Source: Lactiplantibacillus pentosus (GTDB lineage: Bacteria > Bacillota > Bacilli > Lactobacillales > Lactobacillaceae). Taken from it: a stretch of 64,000 nucleotides of DNA. Of the stretch, positions 15,876 to 24,551 are shown piece by piece. A program made the position numbers and the translations under genes. Position 1 is the stretch's first letter. Each line of letters begins with the position of its first letter. The notes under the pieces were generated by a model. The model was not told the DNA's origin, ran no database searches, and saw only the letters and a list, made by a program, of their open reading frames with translations. The stretch covers positions 372,001 through 436,000 of the forward strand of contig NZ_CP032757.1 in the NCBI RefSeq assembly GCF_003641185.1, in the 5' to 3' direction.

Positions 15876-17525
15876 ATGCCTATTTATTCGTATTTATTTC
15901 GACACAAGTTAGCGGTTTTGGGGTTATTGATATTAGGTGTGTTTTGGATGGGATTTCAGATGATTGATAGCATCTACTTTGGGAATGCGATTACGGCAAT
16001 TGCTAATCGTGATTTTCAAACGTTTATTCGTGACATGATCATTGCGTTCAGTGCCATCACGCTCTTTGCAATTTGTATTCCCATCAACGATCATTTTCGC
16101 GAACGCTTAAAACAAACGATGGAAGCAGAATTACGGAACGATATTGCGGATTCGATTAATGGATTGAAGTATGCGCAGGTCAAAGAAAACGATACGGGTA
16201 AGTACGTCTCGTGGATGACTAACGATCTAACCATTATTGATGAACAAGGATTTGAAAATGTCTTTGATGCGCTGCAGTCGCTGACGGCCGTGTTGATTAA
16301 TGCCATCATGATCGTCAAATATCACTATAGCCTGCTGATTTTGACACTGATCTTGGCGGCGTTGATGATTCTAGGTCCTAAAATCTTACAAGCCAAGCTT
16401 GAACGCGAATCGAAATCATACAGTCAAGCTAATGAACAACTGACGGAGACCATGACGGATACCTTTGACGGGTATAATGCGCTCTATATTCTGGGGCAAA
16501 AACACTTGATCAACCAGCGCGTTCGGCATGCATCTAAGCGGTTTGGTAAATACAAGGTCGCTTTTGTGACAGCTAAGGCGGAAAATAATGGGCTGATTAA
16601 TTGGATCAGCGTTCTGAGTCAAGCGGCGATTGGTGTCTTGGCTGGTTCGCTGGCCCTCAATGGTATTATGAAAGTGGGGAATGTCATCACGTGCTCGTCA
16701 TTGGCCGGGGTGATTTTTGGTAACTTAACGGCTTTGAGTTTTGCGATTGTAGGATTGCGGACGGTTAAACCCATTATTAAAAAGTTTCAGTTGGCTTCAA
16801 GCAATTCAGCAACCCAAGCGACATCTCAAGCAACAACCCAATCAACGGCTAACTTGACGAATTTCCAACGAGCCATTGATTTTGATGACGTGACTTTTAC
16901 ATATGATAATCAAAGCACCCCAACACTGCGGAAGCTTAATTTACGGCTTGAAAAGAATCATAAGTATGCCTTGGTTGCGCCATCCGGGTTTGGAAAAACG
17001 ACAATTTTGAATTTGATTTTTGGGATGTATACGGATTATCAAGGGACTTTGACGATTGATGGTCAAGATTATCGTCAGTTACCAGAAAGTCAGATTCAAG
17101 CGCAAATGTTATATGTAGACCAGCATCCCTATATCTTTACCGGGAATTTACGGGAGAACATCTTAATGGGACGGACGGTCGATGACCAAACATTCGCCGC
17201 TGTTTGCCGGATCTGCGGTATCGATGAATTTGTCGACGAGCTACCAGATGGATTCGCGACGCAATTACGACATGGTGGGGCCAATTTGTCCGGTGGTCAG
17301 ATGCAACGGGTGGCGATGGCGAGAATGTTATTAAGTGATCGACCAATCTTGTTATTAGATGAAATCACCTCTGCGTTGGATCTGGAAACCGCATTACGCG
17401 TGGAAACAAATATTCTACAACAGTCGAATAAGACGGTAATCATGGTGACCCATAATCTGCATCAGCAGACCAAACCTTTATTTGACGAAATCATCGATTT
17501 GACCGCAGATGTACGCCAAGCCTAG
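15876..17525 (+). CDS. ABC transporter, fused permease and ATPase
   Basis: The 549-residue half-transporter of the exporter type has six N-terminal membrane helices (about 1-310), then a low-complexity Ala/Thr/Gln/Ser linker near 310-330. The ATPase follows: Walker A APSGFGKTT, signature LSGGQMQR, Walker B ILLLDEITSALD and a switch histidine in VTHN. It would work as a homodimer, or with an unseen partner. The small size and Walker A form are like peptide or drug exporters next to MFS pumps. GAGGAGG precedes the ATG and a terminator follows. Confidence 0.9.
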   Translation: MPIYSYLFRHKLAVLGLLILGVFWMGFQMIDSIYFGNAITAIANRDFQTFIRDMIIAFSAITLFAICIPINDHFRERLKQTMEAELRNDIADSINGLKYAQVKENDTGKYVSWMTNDLTIIDEQGFENVFDALQSLTAVLINAIMIVKYHYSLLILTLILAALMILGPKILQAKLERESKSYSQANEQLTETMTDTFDGYNALYILGQKHLINQRVRHASKRFGKYKVAFVTAKAENNGLINWISVLSQAAIGVLAGSLALNGIMKVGNVITCSSLAGVIFGNLTALSFAIVGLRTVKPIIKKFQLASSNSATQATSQATTQSTANLTNFQRAIDFDDVTFTYDNQSTPTLRKLNLRLEKNHKYALVAPSGFGKTTILNLIFGMYTDYQGTLTIDGQDYRQLPESQIQAQMLYVDQHPYIFTGNLRENILMGRTVDDQTFAAVCRICGIDEFVDELPDGFATQLRHGGANLSGGQMQRVAMARMLLSDRPILLLDEITSALDLETALRVETNILQQSNKTVIMVTHNLHQQTKPLFDEIIDLTADVRQA

Positions 17526-17580
17526 TCGTGGCAAGTCATTGCAATTGCGGTGAGCAAATCATTTGAGACGAACAATTAGT

Positions 17581-17622
17581 TAATCAGTCGGCCAGACAAC
17601 GAGCTTTGGTCGACTGATTTTC
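17581..17622 (+). terminator. Terminator of the exporter operon
   Basis: AATCAGTCG pairs with CGACTGATT, with an additional GGCCA/TGGTC-like inner pairing, and is followed by TTTTC. Confidence 0.7.
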
Positions 17623-17642
17623 ATGAACAGTTGTTTGGATTA

Positions 17643-17930
17643 CTGTTCGTCAGCAATGATCTCCTTAGTCCGACCTCCAGGGCTGGCTGACAACGCTGGA
17701 ACAGGGCGGACATCGATTTGAACTCACGCAGAAACCCACTGCGCAATTTCAAATACGAGTCTTCTTCTAGCCCGGGAACCCCACCCGGACAAGAAGAACT
17801 TTGCCCTTGAGCATTGTCCGCCAGCCCCTACAGTCGGGAACCCGTTCGAATGGCAGATGAACGGCCACCTATCTGGGTACAATTGACCACTGAATATTAG
17901 GTAACTGGTCTTTCAGGAATACCTTTCTGA
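17643..17930 (-). repeat. Subtype A structured repeat, copy A2
   Basis: Same architecture as the copy at 494. The GGCTGGC/GCCAGCC stem differs from GGCCGGC/GCCGGCC in copy A1 by a compensating base-pair change. A subtype B copy follows 250 bases later in the opposite sense, as at 494-1455. Confidence 0.85.
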
Positions 17931-18179
17931 ATCGTTATCGATGGTGAGTTATAGCATTTGTATACTGAGGCGCTTGTCTAAGTACTATTCCCTAATTTCC
18001 ATTCTTTGAGCATTCCGGACTTTTTTCATTTCAGGCGGCTAAAGATGATGCGACTCATGTTCTGGAATGTTACTGACTCCGAAAGCAAAACATGAGTATG
18101 CTGACTTGGCCATTTTCAGAGACAAGTCTTACAGTTAAATACCAAAATAACTGGTTTCTAAGAATCAACGACCAATTCA

Positions 18180-18475
18180 CAAAAAAGTTGGGTACGCACA
18201 TGTCTGCCTTTCGAATAGAATCCCGGCTGGAAGGTATTCTGGGCAAGGCCCAGTGGTGAAATTTCACTTAGCAAGCGTTTTGTGCTTGGTTAGTGAAAGA
18301 CCAGTATTTAAGACGTGGGCTGTCGGCTTAAATCTGTGTCCACCACGTTCCGGCCATTGCCCAGAATGCCTGAAAGCCGGCGTAGGACGATCCTAGCACT
18401 GCACGTTTACGCTAACTCGCTTTGTTTCCAGCGGTTCTCAGCTGGCTGCTTTTGACCTGAAGAACTGCCACGTTC
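18180..18475 (+). repeat. Subtype B structured repeat, copy B3
   Basis: It starts ACAAAAAAGTTGGGTACGCAC and ends with the CCAGCGGTTCTCAGCTGG hairpin. Core stem TTCTGGGCAA/TTGCCCAGAA replaces TTCTGACAA/TTGTCAGAA of copy B1, and ACGTGG/CCACGT replaces ACGCGAT/ATCGCGT, both with pairing kept. The central side arm is shorter, built from TTTCACT..AGTGAAA. Confidence 0.85.
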
Positions 18476-18513
18476 TAGTCATGTTGCATGTTAATTTGAA
18501 TAGCACGTATCAA

Positions 18514-18549
18514 AATAGTAACCCATACTATTGATTTAAGGTTACTATT
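18514..18549. promoter_or_regulatory. BirA operator
   Basis: AATAGTAACC and GGTTACTATT form a perfect 10-bp inverted repeat with a 16-base spacer, the architecture of BirA biotin operators. It covers the -35 and spacer of the bioY promoter, so biotinoyl-AMP-bound BirA should repress. Confidence 0.85.
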
Positions 18550-18559
18550 GGTGCATAAT
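18531..18559 (+). promoter_or_regulatory. bioY-birA promoter
   Basis: TTGATT (18531-18536) and CATAAT (18554-18559) are 17 bases apart and are overlapped by the BirA palindrome. Confidence 0.7.
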
Positions 18560-18591
18560 AGCGGTTAAATTGATTAACTAGGGGTGCAGGT

Positions 18592-19155
18592 ATGACAAAT
18601 CAACAGACAGTCAAACATTTGACGCAGACGGCGATGGTAACGGCGCTAATCATTGTTCTGGGGTTCTTTCCGGGGATTCCGGTGGGGATTATTCCAGTGC
18701 CAATCGTGCTGCAAAATATGGGGATTTTCTTGGCGGCTGAATTATTGGGTCGCAAATATGGCACGATTGCCGTGGCATTGTTCCTGGGCTTAGTGGCATT
18801 AGGCTTGCCGCTGTTGTCAGGTGGTCGCGGTGGGGCGGCCGTGTTCTTAGGACCAACCGGTGGCTACCTCGTGGCGTGGTTGTTGGCGCCCGTCTTGATT
18901 GGGACGTTAATGAAGTTGACGTCGGCAACGACAAGTGGCTACTGGTGGTTGGAAGTTGGCATCGTGTGGTTAGCCGGTATTGCGTTTGTCGACATTGTCG
19001 GGGCGGTCTGGCTGGCAATTCAGTCCAATATGACGCTTTCGGCTGCTTTATTATCGAACTTGGCCTTTATTCCGGGAGATATTATTAAGGCGACGCTAGC
19101 TGTTTTGATTGCGCGGCGCGTCCGGGCCGTCATCGATTTTGGCGTTGCAGCATAA
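18592..19155 (+). CDS. bioY: Biotin transporter substrate-binding subunit BioY
   Basis: The 187-residue membrane protein of the BioY family is the biotin-specific S component of an ECF transporter. About six hydrophobic helices are present. The motif GGRGGAAVFLGPTGGYL is the family hallmark. No EcfAA'T genes are nearby, so it should use the shared cellular energising module. AGGGGTGCAG precedes the ATG. It is cotranscribed with birA under the BirA operator, giving a biotin-supply feedback loop. Confidence 0.95.
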   Translation: MTNQQTVKHLTQTAMVTALIIVLGFFPGIPVGIIPVPIVLQNMGIFLAAELLGRKYGTIAVALFLGLVALGLPLLSGGRGGAAVFLGPTGGYLVAWLLAPVLIGTLMKLTSATTSGYWWLEVGIVWLAGIAFVDIVGAVWLAIQSNMTLSAALLSNLAFIPGDIIKATLAVLIARRVRAVIDFGVAA

Positions 19156-19218
19156 GCTGATGGTCGAGCGACGAACAAAGCACCGAACAAAGCGCCGAAC
19201 AAGATGAGGAGTGGCAAA

Positions 19219-20190
19219 ATGACAACGAAAGAACAAGTCTTAATGACATTAGTGGCACACCCCGGGACATGGCTATCGGGGGATCAATTGGCTCAGCAGA
19301 TTGGCCGCAGTCGTGAAAGTGTCTGGAAAGCAATCAACGCGCTCAAAAAGCAGGGCCATCAGATTGAGAGTCGTAAAAATCGCGGGTATTGTTACCAGGG
19401 TAGTCAGCAGTTGGACGCGACGGCGATTCAAGTCCATGGTCAACATCAGTTTCCAGGGCCGATTGAGGTGGTGGCCGAGACGACATCGACGCAGCTACTG
19501 GCTAAAGAATTTTTGAGCCAGCATCCCGCCCAAATCGCGGCTTTCTTGGCGGATCAGCAAACGGCCGGCTATGGGCGACAGGGGCGTCATTTTTACTCGC
19601 CAGCCAATACGGGGCTCTATCTGAGTGTGGTTATTCCCAATCCGACGCAAGCCTTGGCTAATGTCGGGCTACTGACCACCGGTATCTCGGTGAGTGTGCT
19701 GAAAGTGTTACAACAATTTTACCCAACTAAGGACTTTCAGCTGAAATGGGTCAATGATATTTATCTGGACCATCATAAGGTCGGTGGCATCATTACCGAG
19801 GCAAGTCTTGAACTAGAATCGAGTTCAACCATGGCTTTCATTGTCGGCATCGGTCTGAATTTGACGACGACTGATTTTCCACAGGAACTGCGAACACGTG
19901 CGCAAGCCGTCGATACAACGGTGGCGGTCAATCGTAATCAGCTGGCCGCGGCGCTATTGGCTGAAGTTGTAGCGCTATCGAAACGCTATACTAGCGCTGA
20001 CTTCTTGCCAGCGTACCGGGCTAAATCTGCCGTTCTCGGCAAACAAGTCACGTTGCAAGTGGGACGGCAGGTCGTGACGGGGCTGGCCGAAGATATCGAT
20101 GCTCATGGTGGCTTGGTCTTACGATTACCGTCTGGGGATCACCAAATCTTTACGAGTGGTGAGGTGGTCAAAGTCGGTGTTGAAGCATGA
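19219..20190 (+). CDS. birA: Bifunctional biotin-protein ligase and biotin operon repressor
   Basis: The 323-residue protein has an N-terminal winged helix (about 1-65: HPGTWLSGDQLAQQIGRSRE) that makes it a repressor. The ligase domain contains the biotin/ATP-binding motif QTAGYGRQGRHFYSP, the conserved KWVNDIYL and VGGIITEA. A C-terminal SH3-like domain follows (LGKQVTLQVG..GEVVKVG). It biotinylates acetyl-CoA carboxylase/pyruvate carboxylase carriers. ATG 19219 is chosen because GAGGAG lies upstream; an ATG 15 bases earlier lacks one. Its stop overlaps the next gene. Confidence 0.95.
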   Translation: MTTKEQVLMTLVAHPGTWLSGDQLAQQIGRSRESVWKAINALKKQGHQIESRKNRGYCYQGSQQLDATAIQVHGQHQFPGPIEVVAETTSTQLLAKEFLSQHPAQIAAFLADQQTAGYGRQGRHFYSPANTGLYLSVVIPNPTQALANVGLLTTGISVSVLKVLQQFYPTKDFQLKWVNDIYLDHHKVGGIITEASLELESSSTMAFIVGIGLNLTTTDFPQELRTRAQAVDTTVAVNRNQLAAALLAEVVALSKRYTSADFLPAYRAKSAVLGKQVTLQVGRQVVTGLAEDIDAHGGLVLRLPSGDHQIFTSGEVVKVGVEA

Positions 20191-20507
20191 GGCAGTCGTG
20201 GCTTCAGATTGACGGGTTAAATCTCGACCAGGCGGGGCGCTGCCAACATTATCATCAAGCAACCGACATTGCCGCCTTGTGGTGCTCGCAATGTCAACGA
20301 TATTATGCGTGCTATCACTGCCATGATGCATTATGTACGCATCGTTTTGTCCCGGCCAGTCGCCAGTCGCTAGCCGTGATGTGTGGCAATTGTCGCTATC
20401 GAATGACCGTTGCACAGTATCACACTGGGGCTTGTCCCAATTGTCAGGCAGCGTTCAATCCCCGTTGTAAGCGCCATGATACGTTGTACTTTAAGCCTGA
20501 CGAGTGA
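20187..20507 (+). CDS. CHY-type zinc finger protein
   Basis: The 106-residue protein is rich in Cys/His pairs: CQHYH, CSQC, CYHCHD, CTH, CGNC, CPNC and a final CKRH. This is the CHY zinc finger arrangement, binding probably three zinc ions. Its ATG overlaps the birA stop (ATGA), so translation is coupled. The role is not established; a link to biotin-protein maturation or metal handling is only suggested by the coupling. Confidence 0.85.
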   Translation: MRQSWLQIDGLNLDQAGRCQHYHQATDIAALWCSQCQRYYACYHCHDALCTHRFVPASRQSLAVMCGNCRYRMTVAQYHTGACPNCQAAFNPRCKRHDTLYFKPDE

Positions 20508-20683
20508 GGCCCGTTGCCTCCTGTTTGCGTTCAATTGCCGTATTTTAGGGTCGGTAGTGAAGATAGTTTGTAAGGATTTGAATCGACAATGACAAATTTT
20601 CGCAGAAGACTGTGAGCACCGTCATCTCGGAGTGTCGCTAAGCTAAATACGTACACCGGTCTCATTTTTAATTAATAAATTCC

Positions 20684-20712
20684 TTGACATATTCTAATCT
20701 AAAACTCATAAT
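20684..20712 (+). promoter_or_regulatory. Promoter of the methionine T-box operon
   Basis: TTGACA (20684-20689) and CATAAT (20707-20712) are 17 bases apart and directly precede the T-box leader. Confidence 0.8.
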
Positions 20713-20714
20713 AT

Positions 20715-20977
20715 GACTTATCACGAAAGATGAGTAGCGATTGCGCGCCGGTAACAGAGAGTCATCAACTGCTGAAAGATGATCCGGTAAACGTTGTGAA
20801 GATGGTCTTTCTTAATGAACGATCGGTGAGCAGTCATGTTAAGTGGTCGCGGTTAATGCCCGTTAGCGCAGCAGTTAGTTCTGCATGAGTTGGTGTCCAA
20901 TTGGATGCTATTGAGGTGGTACCGCGGCGACAGTCGTCCTTGTTATGTAAAAGCATAACCGGGGCGACTTTTTTAGT
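20715..20977 (+). promoter_or_regulatory. T-box riboswitch, methionine specific
   Basis: This ~260-base leader ends in the T-box sequence AGGTGGTACCGCGG (20914-20927), whose TGGT can pair with an ACCA tRNA end. A terminator follows at 20932-20974 (AGTCGTCC..GTTATG/CATAAC..GGGCGACT, then T6). The specifier is read as ATG (20802-20804) in the GAAGATGG context of the stem I loop, implying uncharged tRNA-Met as inducer. This fits the metQNI genes that follow. Confidence 0.93.
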
Positions 20978-21009
20978 CGTCGCATAAAAAAAGAGATGGG
21001 GTATGGAGA

Positions 21010-21849
21010 ATGAGAAGAAATACAAAGTGGTTGTTAGCGTTAGGCGGCATTCTAGTCGTATTGGTCGCCATTATTGGCTTGAGTCGCGGTGGCGGTTCTC
21101 AGGCGAGTTCCAATAAATTGACAACGGTGAAGATTGGGGTCGCGCCTGGGCCATATGGGGACATGGCGACTAAAGTGATTGGCCCGTTACTAGAGAAGAA
21201 GGGTTATAAGGTCGTGACCAAGGAATTCAACGATTACGTGCAGCCCAACAAGGCTTTGAATTCTGGCGAGATTGACGCTAACCTGTTCCAACACACGCTG
21301 TATCTCAAGACATTTGCCAAAGCGAACCATTTGAAACTATCAGCGATCGGTGAAACGCCCACGCTAGGCATGGGGATCTATTCTAAAAAGATTTCCGCAC
21401 TCAGCGATTTGCAACGCGGCGACACCGTCTCGCTACCGAATGATCCGTCTAACTTGGCGCGGGCCTTACAATTGCTGGCAGCTCAAAAGTTGATCACGTT
21501 GAAGAAGAATATCAACGTGGCCACAGCTAGCACCGCTGATATCGCTTCGAACCCGCATCAATTGAAGATTAAAACGCTGGATGCGGCGCAATTACCACAA
21601 TCAATGAGCAACGTGACGATTGCCTTGATTCCCGGAAACTATTCTTGGAATGCTAAGTTGAAGCCATCCAAAGCGTTGGCGCTTGAAAAATTGAAGGAAG
21701 ATTACAAGGAAGTCTTCGTCGTTAAGACGAGTCAACGCAATTCCAAGTTTGCAAAAGCTGTTAAGTCAGTCTTGAATAGCGCGGCTTTCAAGAAGGCCAT
21801 CGCCAAATCTGAATTTAAGGATTTCGATAAGCCCGCATCGTGGCAGTAG
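21010..21849 (+). CDS. metQ: Methionine ABC transporter substrate-binding protein
   Basis: The 279-residue NlpA/MetQ-family protein delivers methionine to the MetNI transporter. After a membrane segment (about 7-24) come KIGVAPGPYGDMATKVIGPL and NLFQHTLYLKTFA, both typical of the family. Unlike usual MetQ lipoproteins there is no cysteine after the hydrophobic stretch (IIGLSRGGGSQASS), so it is either membrane-anchored by an uncleaved helix or released by signal peptidase I. It is the first gene of the T-box operon and is followed 12 bases later by metN. Confidence 0.93.
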   Translation: MRRNTKWLLALGGILVVLVAIIGLSRGGGSQASSNKLTTVKIGVAPGPYGDMATKVIGPLLEKKGYKVVTKEFNDYVQPNKALNSGEIDANLFQHTLYLKTFAKANHLKLSAIGETPTLGMGIYSKKISALSDLQRGDTVSLPNDPSNLARALQLLAAQKLITLKKNINVATASTADIASNPHQLKIKTLDAAQLPQSMSNVTIALIPGNYSWNAKLKPSKALALEKLKEDYKEVFVVKTSQRNSKFAKAVKSVLNSAAFKKAIAKSEFKDFDKPASWQ

Positions 21850-21861
21850 GAGGTCAATGGG

Positions 21862-22890
21862 ATGAGTCAGATTGAATTAAAACATATTGATGTGACCTTT
21901 CAGCAGAAGAAGCGGACGGTCCAAGCGGTCAAGGACGTGTCGCTGACGGTTGAAAAAGGCGAAATATTTGGCATCGTCGGCTTATCCGGTGCCGGGAAGT
22001 CGACCCTAGTGCGGATGATCAACTACTTGCAGGCCCCGAGTCGCGGACAAGTTGTGGTCGATGGTCAGGAACTGACTAAGGCCAACCGGCGAGAGATTGC
22101 AGCGATTCGCAAGAAAATTGGCTTTATCTTTCAGAACTTTAACTTGGTTGGTAATCGGACCATTGCCCAAAACCTCGCGTTTGCATTAACCGCGGGCGGC
22201 TATCCGGAGAAGCAACAGCCGGCTCGGATCCAAGAATTATTATCGCTAGTAGGCTTAGCGGAGCGACAGGACAACTATCCGAGCCAACTCTCTGGTGGTC
22301 AGAAGCAACGGGTCGGGATTGCCCGCGCATTGGCGAATGATCCTGATATTTTGCTCTGTGACGAAGCGACCAGTGCCTTAGACGTTGAAACGGCCGAGGA
22401 AATCATTCAGATTCTAAAAGACATCAACCAACGTTTGCACATTACCATCGTCTTTATTACCCACCAGTTGGAAGTTGCTCGGAGCTTATTTGACCGCGTG
22501 GCAGTCATGGAAGCGGGCCGATTAGTCGAACAGTCGGCGACGTATGATTTATTTGCCGCACCACAGTCGGACATGGGGCAGCGGTTGGTCAATCGTTTCT
22601 TAGATACCCAGTTACCGCCAAAAGTCGCCGCGCAGCTCGCTCAACAGGAAGGCCAGTTACTAGCGTTACGCTACCGTGGCAGTGACTCGCTGACGCCGAT
22701 TATCACGGAAATCGCCAAGGCGACGGATGTGGATATCAACATTATTCAAGGACGCATCGAATTTATTCAGGAACGCGCCATCGGGGTGCTGGCCGTGTAC
22801 TTAACGGGGCAAACCGAAGCGGTGAAACGGGCGATTGCTGCGTTTCGGCAACGGGTCGATTACGTCGAGGAGGTCAACGCACATGAATGA
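21862..22890 (+). CDS. metN: Methionine ABC transporter ATP-binding protein
   Basis: The 342-residue ATPase has Walker A GLSGAGKST, signature LSGGQKQR, Walker B ILLCDEATSALD and switch histidine ITHQ. The C-terminal ~100 residues form the NIL domain that senses methionine for trans-inhibition in MetN (LLALRYRGSDSLTPIITEIA region). Its end overlaps the metI start. RBS GGAGG lies ahead of the ATG. Confidence 0.95.
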   Translation: MSQIELKHIDVTFQQKKRTVQAVKDVSLTVEKGEIFGIVGLSGAGKSTLVRMINYLQAPSRGQVVVDGQELTKANRREIAAIRKKIGFIFQNFNLVGNRTIAQNLAFALTAGGYPEKQQPARIQELLSLVGLAERQDNYPSQLSGGQKQRVGIARALANDPDILLCDEATSALDVETAEEIIQILKDINQRLHITIVFITHQLEVARSLFDRVAVMEAGRLVEQSATYDLFAAPQSDMGQRLVNRFLDTQLPPKVAAQLAQQEGQLLALRYRGSDSLTPIITEIAKATDVDINIIQGRIEFIQERAIGVLAVYLTGQTEAVKRAIAAFRQRVDYVEEVNAHE

Positions 22891-23545
22891 GACATGGACG
22901 ATTTTACAACAGAATTTAGGAACCGCCTTATGGGATACCGCTAAAATGGTCTTCATCTCGGGTTTTATCGGCGTGGTCTTCGGCACGATTATTGGCTTAT
23001 TACTCTACTACTATGCCAACCCGTTATTTGCGCCCCATCCGCTAGTCAATAGCGTTGCGGGCTTTGTCATCAATGCGATTCGGTCATTACCATTTTTGAT
23101 TTTGATGGTCGTCTTGATTCCATTTGCCAAATTCGTGGCGGGCGATCCATATACGCCATTAGGAGGCGCCGTCTCACTTTCAGTCGCGGCAATTCCGTTT
23201 TTTGCCCGGCTGGCGGAAGGGGCCTTTGCGGATATTGATGCCGGGGTCGTGGAAGCTGCCCGGTCGACCGGGGCTAACTTCTGGTTGACGTTTCAAGAGG
23301 TCTTATTCCCAGAAGCCTTACCAGCTTTGATTCGAGGCGTCGTTTTGACCCTGATCAGTTTGCTGGGCTATTCCGCCATGGTCGGGACGATTGGGGCGGG
23401 CGGTATCGGTGATTTAGCGATTCAATATGGCTACAATCGCTATAATACCGGCGTTTTGATTAGTGTCATCGTTATTTTGATCGTTATCGTGCAGATCGTT
23501 CAGTGGTGTGGCGACCGTTTGGCAGACCACTACACACGGTCGTAA
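22883..23545 (+). CDS. metI: Methionine ABC transporter permease
   Basis: The 220-residue permease has about five membrane helices and the EAA loop (VVEAARSTGANFWLTFQEVL). The start is placed at ATG 22883, overlapping the metN stop, with GAGGAGG upstream. An in-frame ATG at 22835 lies deep inside metN and would add a basic, non-membrane extension. It forms the channel of MetNIQ. Confidence 0.93.
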   Translation: MNETWTILQQNLGTALWDTAKMVFISGFIGVVFGTIIGLLLYYYANPLFAPHPLVNSVAGFVINAIRSLPFLILMVVLIPFAKFVAGDPYTPLGGAVSLSVAAIPFFARLAEGAFADIDAGVVEAARSTGANFWLTFQEVLFPEALPALIRGVVLTLISLLGYSAMVGTIGAGGIGDLAIQYGYNRYNTGVLISVIVILIVIVQIVQWCGDRLADHYTRS

Positions 23546-23565
23546 TTAGGAAGGAAGCTTTTTCA

Positions 23566-24549
23566 ATGAAGTATGCAGTATTAGGCGCAGGTGCTATGGG
23601 ATTACGGTACGGGGTATTGTTACAGGAGGCTGGCCAACACGTGGATTTTGTCGATACGTGGGACCAACAAGTCCAAACGATTCAGGAACAAGGCGGCGTT
23701 TACGTGGCGCGTGATGGACAGAACCGTCACCTAGTCCCGATTCGAATTAGCACGCCAGAAGATTACCACGGGACGCCGGACGTGTTGATTATCTTCACTA
23801 AGCAAATGGGCTTAGCGGAAATGTTGACGCGTTCAGCGCATTTCTTCAACGCAGACCAGTACGTGGTCACTGCCATGAACGGCATGGGCCATATCGAAAA
23901 AATCAACCAGTATTTCAAGCCGGAAAAGGTGCTCGGCGGAACCGCGCTGATTGGGACCGTTTTGAAGCAGGCCGGCGATGTGGACTTTATTGGCGCAGCG
24001 GGTGCCGGTTCAATGAATATTGCCAATCAGACGGAACAACCGGATGAAGTGACGCATCAAATCGTGGCTGACTTGCAGGCGGCCAATTTGAATCCGACGT
24101 TAACGACCAATTTCCTCGGAACGTTGCTCGCTAAGGTGATTTTCAACTCGGTCATCAATACGTTATGCACGATGTTTCAAATCCAAATGGGCGAATTTAT
24201 TCAGTCACCGGTCGCTCAGAAATTGGGACGGCAGCTGATTGATGAAGCCTTTGATGTCTGTGAACGCGCCGGCATTACGCTGCTGAATACCCGCGAAGAA
24301 GAATGGGCGACCATCGATTATGTGAGTCGCAAGACCAATCCGCTACATTTTCCTTCCATGTATCAAGATATTTCAAAACATCGGCCCACGGAAGTTGATT
24401 ATATCAATGGTTATCTTTATGATTTAGGCGTGCAGTATCACTATGAAGCGAAGACCCATGATTTCTTACGCAACTTGGTCCACTTGGCAGAATTTGCCGG
24501 GACCTTTGACGTTGCCAGTCTGAAGCCGTTAACAGAAGGGGAGCACTAG
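23566..24549 (+). CDS. PanE/ApbA-family ketoacid reductase (2-dehydropantoate 2-reductase-like)
   Basis: The 327-residue NAD(P)-dependent reductase starts at ATG 23566 with GGAAGGAAGC upstream. The Rossmann motif GAGAMGLRYG is near residues 7-16, and LAKVIFNSVINTL holds the catalytic lysine and asparagine typical of ketopantoate reductases. In lactococci a PanE homologue acts as a D-2-hydroxyacid dehydrogenase on amino-acid-derived ketoacids. Its place between metNIQ and an aminotransferase under a methionine T-box suggests it may reduce or recycle 4-methylthio-2-oxobutanoate rather than make pantoate. That role is inferred. Confidence 0.85.
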   Translation: MKYAVLGAGAMGLRYGVLLQEAGQHVDFVDTWDQQVQTIQEQGGVYVARDGQNRHLVPIRISTPEDYHGTPDVLIIFTKQMGLAEMLTRSAHFFNADQYVVTAMNGMGHIEKINQYFKPEKVLGGTALIGTVLKQAGDVDFIGAAGAGSMNIANQTEQPDEVTHQIVADLQAANLNPTLTTNFLGTLLAKVIFNSVINTLCTMFQIQMGEFIQSPVAQKLGRQLIDEAFDVCERAGITLLNTREEEWATIDYVSRKTNPLHFPSMYQDISKHRPTEVDYINGYLYDLGVQYHYEAKTHDFLRNLVHLAEFAGTFDVASLKPLTEGEH

Positions 24550-24551
24550 GT

